Shown piece after piece: positions 1 through 6,824 of a stretch of 7,989 nt of DNA. The DNA lies in assembly GCF_049651565.1 (NCBI RefSeq), contig NZ_JBASCI010000188.1:1-7989 (forward strand), given 5' to 3'. The position numbers were made by a program, and so were the translations under genes. The stretch's first letter is position 1. Each line of letters opens with the position of its first letter. Origin of the DNA: Brooklawnia sp049651565 (lineage in GTDB: Bacteria > Actinomycetota > Actinomycetes > Propionibacteriales > Propionibacteriaceae). Under the pieces are notes generated by a model. The model saw only the letters and a list, made by a program, of their open reading frames with translations. It ran no database searches and was not told the origin of the DNA.

Positions 1-2
1 GC

Positions 3-395
3 CCCCACCCATCCGACAACAAGTGGAACCAGCTCGCCGTCGGACTGCCAATCTGGGTATGGACCGAAGACCCCGGACCGATCACCACCTCGGTCAGCGA
101 ACAGGGCATTGACATCCAAATGCAGGCCAACCGCGGCAGCGTCACCTTCGACTGGGGCGACGGCACCCACACCGTCTGCAACCTGATGCGACCCCGCCCA
201 GCCACCATGGACCCACTCACCCCGTCACCCGACTGCGGCCACACCTACCTCCGGAAAGGCGACTACACCATCACCGCCACCGCCGGCTGGGCCGTCAACT
301 GGCAAGCCCTCGGCCAAACCGGGGCGCTCCCACTCAACTCCACCTCGACCACCGAGGTGCCCATCCGCGAGTTCCAGGCCATCGTGGTCGGCTGA
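3..395 (+). CDS. PKD-like secreted/surface protein, C-terminal part (5' end outside window)
   Basis: The frame is open from the first full codon (position 3) to a TGA at 393-395, giving 130 visible residues. An ATG at 120 lies inside this continuous frame and is probably not the start. The visible part has a PKD-type strand-turn motif, VTFDWGDGT, at about residues 47-55, followed by CGHTY (78-82) and a GDYTITATAGWAVNW strand (86-100). This is the usual layout of a PKD or Ig-like beta-sandwich. Cys59 and Cys78 flank the connecting loop and could form a disulfide, which would fit an exported protein; the signal peptide would lie upstream. I recall similar small actinobacterial proteins with a W-D/G-x-GDG...CxHTY pattern, some mislabelled 'ATP/GTP-binding'; no nucleotide-binding motif is visible here. 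Pro codons are CCC/CCA (10 of 12) and Leu mostly CTC (6 of 8), unlike the CCG/CTG-rich neighbours. Exact function unknown. Confidence 0.75.
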   Translation, partial: PHPSDNKWNQLAVGLPIWVWTEDPGPITTSVSEQGIDIQMQANRGSVTFDWGDGTHTVCNLMRPRPATMDPLTPSPDCGHTYLRKGDYTITATAGWAVNWQALGQTGALPLNSTSTTEVPIREFQAIVVG

Positions 396-400
396 GGATT

Positions 401-421
401 GCAGGTCCGGGTCCGGCTTGC
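401..421 (+). terminator. Possible weak hairpin after the PKD-like gene
   Basis: Five bases after the TGA, 401-407 (GCAGGTC) can pair with 415-421 (GGCTTGC) around a 7-nt loop. The 7-bp stem includes two G-U pairs, so it works only in the plus-strand transcript. No T-run follows, as is common in high-GC actinobacteria. It sits in the 139-bp convergent gap before the metH stop; I see no other convincing structure or gene in that gap. Confidence 0.22.
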
Positions 422-534
422 TTGTCGGCGCATCCTGACCCGTTTGCTTCCCCTCTCGGGGCCTCTCCCGGTGCTCTCCATCCACGAAGCAGCGCAGTGG
501 CCCCTCCTCCCGGGTGCGATCGACGGCTCGGGGA

Positions 535-3500
535 CTACCGGGCGTTGAAGTACTTGGCCTCCGGGTGGTGCACGACCAGGGCGTCCGTCGACTGCTCGGG
601 ATGCAACTGGAACTCCTCCGACAGCTCCGCCCCGATGCGGCCCGGCTGCAGCAGTTCGCACAGCGGCGCCCGCATCTCCAGGTCCGGGCAGGCCGGGTAA
701 CCGAAGCTGTACCGGCTGCCCCGGTAGGCCTGGTCGGCGATCTGTGCGTCCACGCTGCCCTCGTCACCGGCGATGCCCAGCTCGGCCCGCACCCGGTGGT
801 GCCACATCTCGGCCAGCGCCTCGGTCAGCTGCACCGACAGGCCGTGCAGTTCCAGGTATTCCCGGTACGCGTTCTCGGCATACAGCCGACCGGTCTCCTC
901 CGACACCCGCGAGCCCATGGTGACCAATTGCATGGCCAGGGTGTCCGGGCCGAGATCCGCGGCCTCCTCGGCGTCCCGGAAGAAGTCGGCCAGGCACAGT
1001 CGCCGGTCTCGCGGTTGCCGCGGGAAGTCGAACCTGACGACCTGGCGGCCAGGATCGTCGGGGTCCCCCACCACCAGCGTGTTCCCCTCCGAATGGCATG
1101 GGAAGTAGCCGTGCACGACCCCGAACTGGCCCAGCCCGTCGGCCTGGATCCGGTCCAGCAGGCCGCGCAGCCGCGGGCGGCCCTCGGTCTCGACCAGTTC
1201 TTCATAGGACGCCCCGCCGCGCACCCCACGCAGTCCCCACCGGCCGGCGAACAGCGCCTTCTCGTCCAGCCAGTCGGTGATCTCGGCCAGTTTGATGCCT
1301 TTGGTCACCCGGGTTCCCCAGAACGGCGGCGCGGGCACGGCTATCCGCCGGGCCACATCCGAGCGGGTGATCTCAGTCAGCTCGGGCAGCTCACGGGTCT
1401 TCGCCGTCACCCGCCGCGGCCGCACCGGTGGCAGTTCGGCACCCGGTTCACCCCGCTTGACCGCGGTAATGGCATCCATCAACTCCAGACCCTCGAACGC
1501 GTCCTTGGCGTACCGAACCGTCCCGTCGAACCGTTCGGCCAGGTCGTGGTCGACGAACGTCCTGGTCAGCGCCGCCCCACCGAGCAGCACAGGGAAGCGG
1601 CCGGCCAGCCCGCGGGCGTTCAGCTCCAGCAGGTTGTCCCGCATCACCAACGTTGACTTGACCAGCAGCCCACTCATGCCGATCGCGTCCGCATCATGCT
1701 GTTCGGCGGCCTCGATGATGGCCGCGATCGGCTGCTTGATGCCCAGGTTGACCACCGTGTAACCGTTGTTGGACGCAATGATGTCGACCAGGTTCTTCCC
1801 GATGTCGTGCACGTCACCCTTCACGGTGGCCAGCACCAGGGTCCCCTTGCCGGCACCGGCCAGCGACGAGTCGAGGTGCGGCTCCAGGTGCGCCACCGCC
1901 TTCTTCATCGTCTCCGCGCTCTGCAGCACGAACGGCAGCTGCATCTGACCCGAGCCGAACAGCTCACCGACGGTCTTCATGCCGGCCAGCAGGTCGTCAT
2001 TGATGATGTCGAGCGCGGGCTTGTGCTGCAGCGCCTCGTCCAGGTCGTCGGTCAGGCCGCGGTCGTTGCCGTCCACGATCCGCCGCGACAACCGCTCCGA
2101 CAACGGCAGCGAGACAAGTTCGGCCTCCCGCTGCTCGCGCAGCGAGGCAGCGGTCACCCCCTCGAACAGGGTCAGGAACTTCGACAGCGGATCGTAGTCG
2201 TCGGTGCGCCGGTCGTAGATGAGGTCGAGGGCGGTCTGGTACTGCTCGTCGGGGATTCGGTCGGTCGGCATGATCTTGGCGACACTGACTATCGCCGAGT
2301 CCAGCCCCGCCTTCACGCACTCGTCCAGGAAGACGCTGTTGAGCACCACGCGCGCCGCCGGGTTGAGCCCGAAGCTGACGTTCGAGACCCCCAACGTGGT
2401 CAGCACCCGGGGGCGGGCCGCCTTCAACTGGCGGATCGCCTCGATGGTGGCCAGCCCGTCGCGCCGGGTCTCCTCCTGACCGGTGGCGATCGGAAAGGTC
2501 AGGCAGTCGACCAGGATGTCGCCCTCGTCCATGCCCCACTGACCGGTGAGCGTGTCGATCAGCCGTTCGGCGACCCGCAGCTTCCATTCGGTGGTGCGGG
2601 CCTGACCCTGCTCGTCGATGGTCAGCGCAACCACCGCGGCGCCGTGCTCGGCCACCAGCGGCATCACCCGCTGGAAGCGGGAGTCGGGGCCGTCGCCATC
2701 CTCAAAGTTCACCGAGTTGATGATGGCCCGTCCCGGCAGGTGGTTCAGCCCGGCCTCGATCACCTGCGGCTCGGTGGAGTCGAGCATCACCGGCAGGGTG
2801 ACGGCGTTGCCGAAGCGTCCGGCGAGTTCGGTCATGTCCGCCACGCCGTCGCGTCCTACGTAGTCAACGCAAAGGTCGACGACGTGCGCGCCGGAGCGGG
2901 ACTGGTCGCGGCCGATCTGCACGCAGTCGTCCCAGCGACCCTCCAGCAGCGCCTCCCGGAACGCCTTCGAGCCGTTGGCGTTGGTGCGCTCACCGATGGC
3001 CAGGTAGCTGGTGTCCTGCTTGAGCGACACGTCGCTGTAGAGGGACGCCACGGCGTTGCCCGGCTGCGGCTCGCGCTGCGGGACGTCCCGCTCGGCACCG
3101 ATCGTCTCGGCGAGTTGCCGGATGTGCTCGGGGTTGGTGCCGCAGCAGCCGCCGACCAGCGCCAGCCCGAAGTTGCGGACGTACTCGTCCAGCGCTTCGG
3201 CGAGTTCGCCCGGCTGCAGCGGGTAGACCGCCCCGTCGGCGGTCAGTTCGGGCAGCCCGGCGTTCGGCATGGCCGACAACCCGACCGGCGCATGCCGCGA
3301 CAGATAGCGCAGGTGCTCGGCCATCTCGGCCGGACCGGTGGCGCAGTTGAGCCCGATGATGTCGACACCGAGCGGCGCCAGGGTGGCCAGCGCAGCCCCG
3401 GTCTCGCTGCCGAGCAGCATCGCACCGGTCGTTTCCACCGTGATCGAGACGAAGATCGGCAGGTCGACGCCGAGTGCTGCCCTGGCCCGCTTGGCGCCGA

Positions 3501-4011
3501 TCACCGCGGCCTTGGCCTGCTGCAGGTCCTGGCAGGTCTCGATCTGCACCGCGTCGATGCCGCCGCGGATCATCGCCTCGACCTGCCGCTGGTAGCCATC
3601 GCGGATGGTGGTGGCCTTGATGTGCCCGAGCGTCGGCAGCTTGGTGCCCGGCCCGACGCTGCCCAGCACGAACCGCGGACGGGCCGGGGTGCTGAACTCG
3701 TCGACCACCTGACGGGCGATCCGCGCGCCGGTCTCGGCCAGTTCGGCCACCTGTTCGGAGATGCCGTACTCCCCCAGCGCGGCATGGTTCGCCCCGAAGG
3801 TGTTGGTCTCGATGCAGTCGGCCCCCGCCTCCAGGTACGCGCGGTGGATGGCCGACACCACGTCCGGGCGGGTTCGGTTCAGCACCTCGTTGCAGCCCTC
3901 GTAACCCTCGAAGTCGTCCAGGCCGAGGTCGAAGCCCTGCAGCATGGTGCCCATCGCCCCGTCGGCAACGAGGACCCGGCGGAACAGCTGATCGCGGATG
4001 GCAGCAGGCAT
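535..4011 (-). CDS. metH: Methionine synthase, cobalamin-dependent (5-methyltetrahydrofolate-homocysteine methyltransferase)
   Basis: Cytosolic enzyme that transfers a methyl group from 5-methyl-THF to homocysteine through cob(I)alamin, forming methionine and THF. It has 1158 residues with all four modules in order. The homocysteine domain (about 1-310) has zinc cysteines Cys223 (NCATGP) and Cys289-Cys290 (GGCCGT). The pterin/folate domain (about 332-620) opens with AIGERTNANGS. The cobalamin module (about 630-850) has helical cap and DVHDIG, with His735 the expected lower axial Co ligand, and GLLVKS at 781-786. The reactivation domain (about 880-1158) has the SAM motif R-x3-GYPACPD at 1100-1110. 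E. coli MetH is 1227 residues. The ATG at 4011 is chosen because it starts MPAAIRDQ just before the conserved VADGAMGTMLQ; the frame stays open to 4368, but that part covers the divergent PAC2 gene. No cobalamin riboswitch fits the 66-bp upstream gap, so B12 control through a leader is unlikely. No metF or metE is adjacent. Confidence 0.97.
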   Translation of the reverse strand: MPAAIRDQLFRRVLVADGAMGTMLQGFDLGLDDFEGYEGCNEVLNRTRPDVVSAIHRAYLEAGADCIETNTFGANHAALGEYGISEQVAELAETGARIARQVVDEFSTPARPRFVLGSVGPGTKLPTLGHIKATTIRDGYQRQVEAMIRGGIDAVQIETCQDLQQAKAAVIGAKRARAALGVDLPIFVSITVETTGAMLLGSETGAALATLAPLGVDIIGLNCATGPAEMAEHLRYLSRHAPVGLSAMPNAGLPELTADGAVYPLQPGELAEALDEYVRNFGLALVGGCCGTNPEHIRQLAETIGAERDVPQREPQPGNAVASLYSDVSLKQDTSYLAIGERTNANGSKAFREALLEGRWDDCVQIGRDQSRSGAHVVDLCVDYVGRDGVADMTELAGRFGNAVTLPVMLDSTEPQVIEAGLNHLPGRAIINSVNFEDGDGPDSRFQRVMPLVAEHGAAVVALTIDEQGQARTTEWKLRVAERLIDTLTGQWGMDEGDILVDCLTFPIATGQEETRRDGLATIEAIRQLKAARPRVLTTLGVSNVSFGLNPAARVVLNSVFLDECVKAGLDSAIVSVAKIMPTDRIPDEQYQTALDLIYDRRTDDYDPLSKFLTLFEGVTAASLREQREAELVSLPLSERLSRRIVDGNDRGLTDDLDEALQHKPALDIINDDLLAGMKTVGELFGSGQMQLPFVLQSAETMKKAVAHLEPHLDSSLAGAGKGTLVLATVKGDVHDIGKNLVDIIASNNGYTVVNLGIKQPIAAIIEAAEQHDADAIGMSGLLVKSTLVMRDNLLELNARGLAGRFPVLLGGAALTRTFVDHDLAERFDGTVRYAKDAFEGLELMDAITAVKRGEPGAELPPVRPRRVTAKTRELPELTEITRSDVARRIAVPAPPFWGTRVTKGIKLAEITDWLDEKALFAGRWGLRGVRGGASYEELVETEGRPRLRGLLDRIQADGLGQFGVVHGYFPCHSEGNTLVVGDPDDPGRQVVRFDFPRQPRDRRLCLADFFRDAEEAADLGPDTLAMQLVTMGSRVSEETGRLYAENAYREYLELHGLSVQLTEALAEMWHHRVRAELGIAGDEGSVDAQIADQAYRGSRYSFGYPACPDLEMRAPLCELLQPGRIGAELSEEFQLHPEQSTDALVVHHPEAKYFNAR

Positions 4012-4018
4012 GGTGGCA

Positions 4019-4024
4019 AGAGTA
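4019..4024 (-). promoter_or_regulatory. Candidate -10 box for metH (leaderless or near-leaderless)
   Basis: On the minus strand TACTCT matches TAnnnT and is followed by 7 nt and then the metH ATG. Initiation 7-8 nt after the hexamer would start at or next to the A of the ATG. No Shine-Dalgarno precedes this ATG, which supports leaderless translation. I see no TTGACA-like -35 at 16-18 bp. Confidence 0.45.
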
Positions 4025-4065
4025 GCCGCAGCAAATGACGCCGCCGCTGGTTGAGACAGCAGCGC

Positions 4066-4071
4066 TAGGCT
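4066..4071 (+). promoter_or_regulatory. Candidate -10 box for the PAC2 gene (leaderless)
   Basis: TAGGCT fits the actinobacterial TAnnnT -10 consensus and is followed by exactly 6 nt and then ATG, so +1 would be the A of the start codon. No Shine-Dalgarno lies upstream. The same hexamer at the same distance precedes the deacetylase gene at 6018. A TTGAGA at 4051 is only 9 bp upstream, too close to be its -35. Confidence 0.55.
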
Positions 4072-4077
4072 CTGTGC

Positions 4078-4908
4078 ATGGTGGGACGCGGAAAGTTCAG
4101 GCGGCCGGTGGTGGTCGGCGCCTTCGAGGGGTGGAATGACGCGGCGGACGCGGCCACCGCCGTCATCGAGCATCTCGCCGCCAGCTACCCCACCGACCTG
4201 ATCTTCGAGCTCGATTCCGAGGAGTACTACGACTACCAGATCGTGCGTCCGCGGGTGGCGAACAGCGACGACGGTCGCGAGATCGTGTGGCCGACCACGT
4301 CGATCAGCGTGGCGCACCTGCCGGCCCGTGATGTGGTGCTGGTCAGCGGCCCCGAACCGAACATGCACTGGCAGCGGTTCTGCACGTCGCTGGTCTCCGC
4401 CTTCCGCAGCACCGAACCGGAACTGATCATCCTGCTCGGTGCGATGCTGACCGATTCACCGCACTCGCGTCCGCTGCCGGTGACCGCGTCCACCGGCGAC
4501 CAGGCGCTGGCCCGGGCGCTCGGGCTGGAGTCGTCGAACTACGAAGGCCCAACCGGCATCACCGGAGTGCTCGCAGACGCCTGCCGGCGCGCCGGGTTGC
4601 GCGAGATCTCGCTATGGGCGTCGGTGCCGCACTACGTCGCCTCGCCCCCCAACCCGAAGGCAACCCTGGCGTTGCTGTCGCGGGTTGAGGACCTGCTCGA
4701 CACCGCGCTCGAGCTGGACGATCTACCGGAACTGGCGCGGGCCTGGACCCGCGGGGTGGACGAACTGGCTGCCGAGGACTCCGAGATCAGCGAGTACATC
4801 GAGTCGTTGGAGGCCCAGCAGGACGAGAACAATCTGCCGCAGGCCTCCGGCGACTCGATCGCCGCCGAGTTCGAGCGCTACCTGCGCCGCCGCGGCCAGG
4901 CCGACTGA
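4078..4908 (+). CDS. PAC2-family (proteasome assembly chaperone-like) protein
   Basis: This 276-residue protein resembles the actinobacterial PAC2 family, named after a eukaryotic 20S proteasome assembly chaperone. Features visible: N-terminal RRPVVVGAFEGWNDAADAA (9-26), the family's most recognisable segment; EYYDYQIVRP (49-58); LIILLGAMLTDSPHSRPLPVT (116-136); NYEGPTGITGVL (154-165); and SLWASVPHYVASPPNPKATLALL (178-200). The C-terminal third is acidic and helical (about 202-250), possibly coiled coil, and ends in a basic helix, IAAEFERYLRRRG. No signal peptide or membrane segment is seen, so it is cytosolic. The ATG at 4078 agrees with the leaderless -10. It is divergent from metH; I recall the same pairing in M. 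tuberculosis (Rv2124c/Rv2125), which suggests long-standing linkage but does not prove a shared role. Activity in bacteria is not established; a proteasome link is inference from the family name. Confidence 0.9.
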   Translation: MVGRGKFRRPVVVGAFEGWNDAADAATAVIEHLAASYPTDLIFELDSEEYYDYQIVRPRVANSDDGREIVWPTTSISVAHLPARDVVLVSGPEPNMHWQRFCTSLVSAFRSTEPELIILLGAMLTDSPHSRPLPVTASTGDQALARALGLESSNYEGPTGITGVLADACRRAGLREISLWASVPHYVASPPNPKATLALLSRVEDLLDTALELDDLPELARAWTRGVDELAAEDSEISEYIESLEAQQDENNLPQASGDSIAAEFERYLRRRGQAD

Positions 4909-4916
4909 GCCGGGGG

Positions 4917-5921
4917 CTAGTAGCGGACGGCCCGCCGCCCGAACTCAGCGGCGATGCCGGCATTGTCGACGCCCGCGGCCACCAGCAGCGCGAGCAGCAC
5001 GCGCGACTTCACCGCGTCCAGCGTGCCGGCCATGATCGCGCCCCGCCGCTGCAGGTCGATCTCGGAGCCACTGAACCCGTAGGTGCGCCGGGTGGTGCCG
5101 CCCTGTCCGATCCGGCTGGCAACCACCACCGGGCACCGTTCGACCGCCGCGGAGACCACCTCGGCCATCAGCTCGCTGACATGCCCGGCGCCGAACCCGG
5201 CGATCACGATCCCGGCCGGGTCGTCGGCGAGCAGGCGCCGCAACACCCGGCCGTCATCACCCAGGTAGGTACTGCAGATCGGCACGAACCCGAGCTCAGC
5301 GTCGACCGGCAAGCGCCGGGCCGGCAACCGGGGCCCGGCCGGCGTCAGCCAGACCTCCCCCTCGACCACCCGTCCGGCCACCTGGCCACCGTAGGACGCG
5401 AACGCCGACAGCGCGGTCGTGTGTGCCTTGTGCACCAGGGCGGCCCGGTGCACCACATCGTCCAGCACCACCACCGCACCCAGACCCCGGGCCTGGGGGC
5501 TGGCGGCAACCATCGCCGACGCCAGCAGGTTGCCCGGCCCATCAGCCGAGGCCTGGGCTGCACCCCGCATGGCACCGGTGAAGACCAGCGGCTGGTTGTG
5601 CTCCCAGACACAGTCGGCCAGGAACGACGTCTCCTCCAGGGTGTCGGTGCCCTGCACGATGACCGCGCCAACGGCCCCCCGGTCGACCTCATCGCGTGCC
5701 CAGTCGACCGCCTGCAGGACGTCGGTCTCGGTCAGGGAGGCACTGGGCCGGGCCGCCAGGGTGGCCGCCCGCAGATCGGCGACAACGTCCAGGCCGGGCA
5801 CCGCGGCCACCAGGTCGGCGGCCTGCAGTGTCGGGACGATGCCACCGTCGGCTTGCGGCGTCATGGTTATCGTCCCGCCGAGGCTGGCGATCGCGAGGAC
5901 GGGCCGGTCAGCGGGGGGCAT
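4917..5921 (-). CDS. L-asparaginase (asparaginase/glutaminase family)
   Basis: Hydrolyses L-asparagine to aspartate and ammonia. It has 334 residues, close to the family's 320-350. The first signature is ASLGGTITMT, with nucleophile Thr17. The second is VIVQGTDTLEET, with the Thr92-Asp93 pair. FTGAMR (114-119) and SADGPGNLLA (125-134) follow. Lys165 (VHKAHTTALSAFASY) matches the catalytic lysine; Ser62 (PSASLTETDV) is a plausible substrate-pocket serine. The C-terminal domain has GFGAGHVSE, SRIGQGGTTRRTYGF and KSRVLLALL. No signal peptide is present, so it acts in the cytoplasm. Compared with E. coli AnsB, Thr before GGTI is Leu and His before GTDT is Gln; I believe both occur in an actinobacterial subgroup, so activity is expected. 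The ATG at 5921 is fixed by a perfect Shine-Dalgarno. Its TAG is 8 bp from the convergent PAC2 stop; upstream it diverges from the deacetylase. Glutaminase side activity cannot be judged. Confidence 0.93.
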   Translation of the reverse strand: MPPADRPVLAIASLGGTITMTPQADGGIVPTLQAADLVAAVPGLDVVADLRAATLAARPSASLTETDVLQAVDWARDEVDRGAVGAVIVQGTDTLEETSFLADCVWEHNQPLVFTGAMRGAAQASADGPGNLLASAMVAASPQARGLGAVVVLDDVVHRAALVHKAHTTALSAFASYGGQVAGRVVEGEVWLTPAGPRLPARRLPVDAELGFVPICSTYLGDDGRVLRRLLADDPAGIVIAGFGAGHVSELMAEVVSAAVERCPVVVASRIGQGGTTRRTYGFSGSEIDLQRRGAIMAGTLDAVKSRVLLALLVAAGVDNAGIAAEFGRRAVRY

Positions 5922-5928
5922 GGCAACT

Positions 5929-5935
5929 CTCCTTT
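5929..5935 (-). promoter_or_regulatory. Strong Shine-Dalgarno of the asparaginase gene
   Basis: The minus strand reads AAAGGAG, then 7 nt, then ATG at 5921. It fixes the start and shows that this gene has a leader, unlike metH, PAC2 and the deacetylase. I could not assign a clear -10 for it in the 96-bp gap. Confidence 0.85.
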
Positions 5936-5980
5936 GCGCACATCTTCAACGACATCCTGTCAGTTCGGCCCCGGTGCGGT

Positions 5981-5999
5981 GGCTGTGACTGGGCTGTGA
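5981..5999 (+). repeat. Two direct GGCTGTGA repeats, 11 bp apart, before the deacetylase promoter
   Basis: GGCTGTGA occurs at 5981-5988 and again at 5992-5999, start to start 11 bp, about one helical turn. The first copy covers where a -35 would lie for the -10 at 6006 (17-bp spacer), and the second fills part of the spacer. This placement fits an operator or a degenerate extended promoter; no protein can be named. Confidence 0.5.
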
Positions 6000-6005
6000 G
6001 CGACC

Positions 6006-6011
6006 TAGGCT
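6006..6011 (+). promoter_or_regulatory. Candidate -10 box for the deacetylase gene (leaderless)
   Basis: TAGGCT is followed by 6 nt and then ATG at 6018, so transcription would begin at the start codon. No Shine-Dalgarno is present. TGTGAC at 5984-5989 is a weak -35 candidate with a 16-bp spacer. The box overlaps a CCTAGG palindrome (6004-6009). Confidence 0.55.
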
Positions 6012-6017
6012 GGCCCA

Positions 6018-6824
6018 ATGAGCTTGTGGAAACCCCTTGTCGTGGCCTTCGGCCTGCTGCTGCCCGGCTGCGCCCAGCCAGCCGAGCCCGTCGAACCGGC
6101 CAGCACTCCGGCGCCAGTGACCAGCCGGGCCCCGGAATCCGAGCCGCCCGCGACCGAGCCGGCGGCCGAACCCTCGACGCCCGACCCGTCCCCGGCCGCC
6201 GCCCCGCCGGACTGCACCGTGGTCGCCTGCATCGCGCTCACCTATGACGACGGGCCGACCGGACTGACCGACCACGTGGTGGACGCCCTGGTCGACCGGG
6301 ACGCCCGGGCCACCTTCTTCCTGAACGCCTCGTATGCGACCAACAACCCCGACACGGTCTTGCGCACCCAGCAGGCTGGCATGGAGATAGCCAATCACAC
6401 CACCAACCACGCCAACCTGGCGCTGCAGGGCGCGGACACCATCGCCTACGAGATCGGCGACGCCCAGCAGCGGATCGAGGCCATCACCGGGCAGGCACCC
6501 ACCCTGCTGCGCCCGCCCCACGGGGCATACAACGACCTGGTGCTCCAGATCGCCGGGCAGCACGGGGTGGCGGTGGTGAACTGGACCGATGGCCCAGCTG
6601 ACTGGGAGAACCGGGACACCGCCTCGGTGATCAACCGCACCCTTGCCGTGGCCCGCCCGGGTGCGATCATCCTGTTGCACGACACCTACCAGTGGACCGC
6701 CGACGCCACGCCGGCGATCATCGACGGCCTGCAGGCGCAGGGCTACCACCTGGTCACGGTCTCCGAACTGCTCGGGACTGCCGAGCCGGGCGTGCTCTAC
6801 GGGTCGGGCCCGGCGCCGGCCTGA
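6018..6824 (+). CDS. Polysaccharide deacetylase family lipoprotein (NodB homology domain, CE4)
   Basis: Predicted secreted, metal-dependent deacetylase of N- or O-acetylated glycans such as peptidoglycan; the substrate is not determined. It has 268 residues. Residues 1-17 form a short signal peptide with one basic residue (Lys5), ending LLPG before Cys18, a likely lipidation site though Pro at -2 is unusual. Residues 19-64 are a Pro/Ala/Glu-rich linker that would hold the enzyme off the membrane. All CE4 motifs are present: TYDDGP (75-80; Asp77 base, Asp78 metal ligand), HTTNH (127-131; His127 and His131 metal ligands), RPPHG (165-169), WTDGPADW (189-196) and LLHD (219-222; catalytic His221). 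Cys66 and Cys71, just before motif 1, could form a disulfide. The ATG matches the leaderless promoter and gives a correct signal peptide. Divergent from asparaginase, convergent with rpe, apparently monocistronic. Confidence 0.93.
   Translation: MSLWKPLVVAFGLLLPGCAQPAEPVEPASTPAPVTSRAPESEPPATEPAAEPSTPDPSPAAAPPDCTVVACIALTYDDGPTGLTDHVVDALVDRDARATFFLNASYATNNPDTVLRTQQAGMEIANHTTNHANLALQGADTIAYEIGDAQQRIEAITGQAPTLLRPPHGAYNDLVLQIAGQHGVAVVNWTDGPADWENRDTASVINRTLAVARPGAIILLHDTYQWTADATPAIIDGLQAQGYHLVTVSELLGTAEPGVLYGSGPAPA

Noticed and set aside
450..461. CCCC-TCTC-GGGG hairpin as a terminator for metH or the PKD-like gene
   Set aside because: Only a 4-bp stem that cannot be extended and no T-run; such matches are frequent by chance at this GC content.
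514..1656. 380-residue plus-strand frame over the 3' end of metH
   Set aside because: Complementary to the MetH activation domain, low-complexity composition, no ribosome site.
1696..4038. 780-residue open frame on the plus strand opposite metH
   Set aside because: It is antisense to a clearly conserved metH, rich in Arg, Gln, His and Val with no recognisable motif, as expected from codon bias in high-GC DNA.
4051..4056. TTGAGA as -35 of the PAC2 promoter
   Set aside because: It is only 9 bp from the -10 at 4066, and no alternative -10 lies 16-18 bp downstream.
4012..4077. Cobalamin riboswitch upstream of metH
   Set aside because: The region is too short (66 bp), contains the putative leaderless promoter, and I see no B12-box-like sequence.
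4012..4368. 119-residue N-terminal extension of metH
   Set aside because: It is the antisense of the PAC2 gene, has no family similarity, and the -10 at 4019-4024 and the conserved N terminus favour the ATG at 4011.
5181..6749. Long frames opposite asparaginase (5181-5999) and the deacetylase (5946-6749)
   Set aside because: Both are antisense shadows of genes with complete catalytic motifs.
6810..6819. CCGGCGCCGG palindrome near the deacetylase stop
   Set aside because: It lies within codons for the GPAPA C terminus and is an expected GC-rich coincidence.
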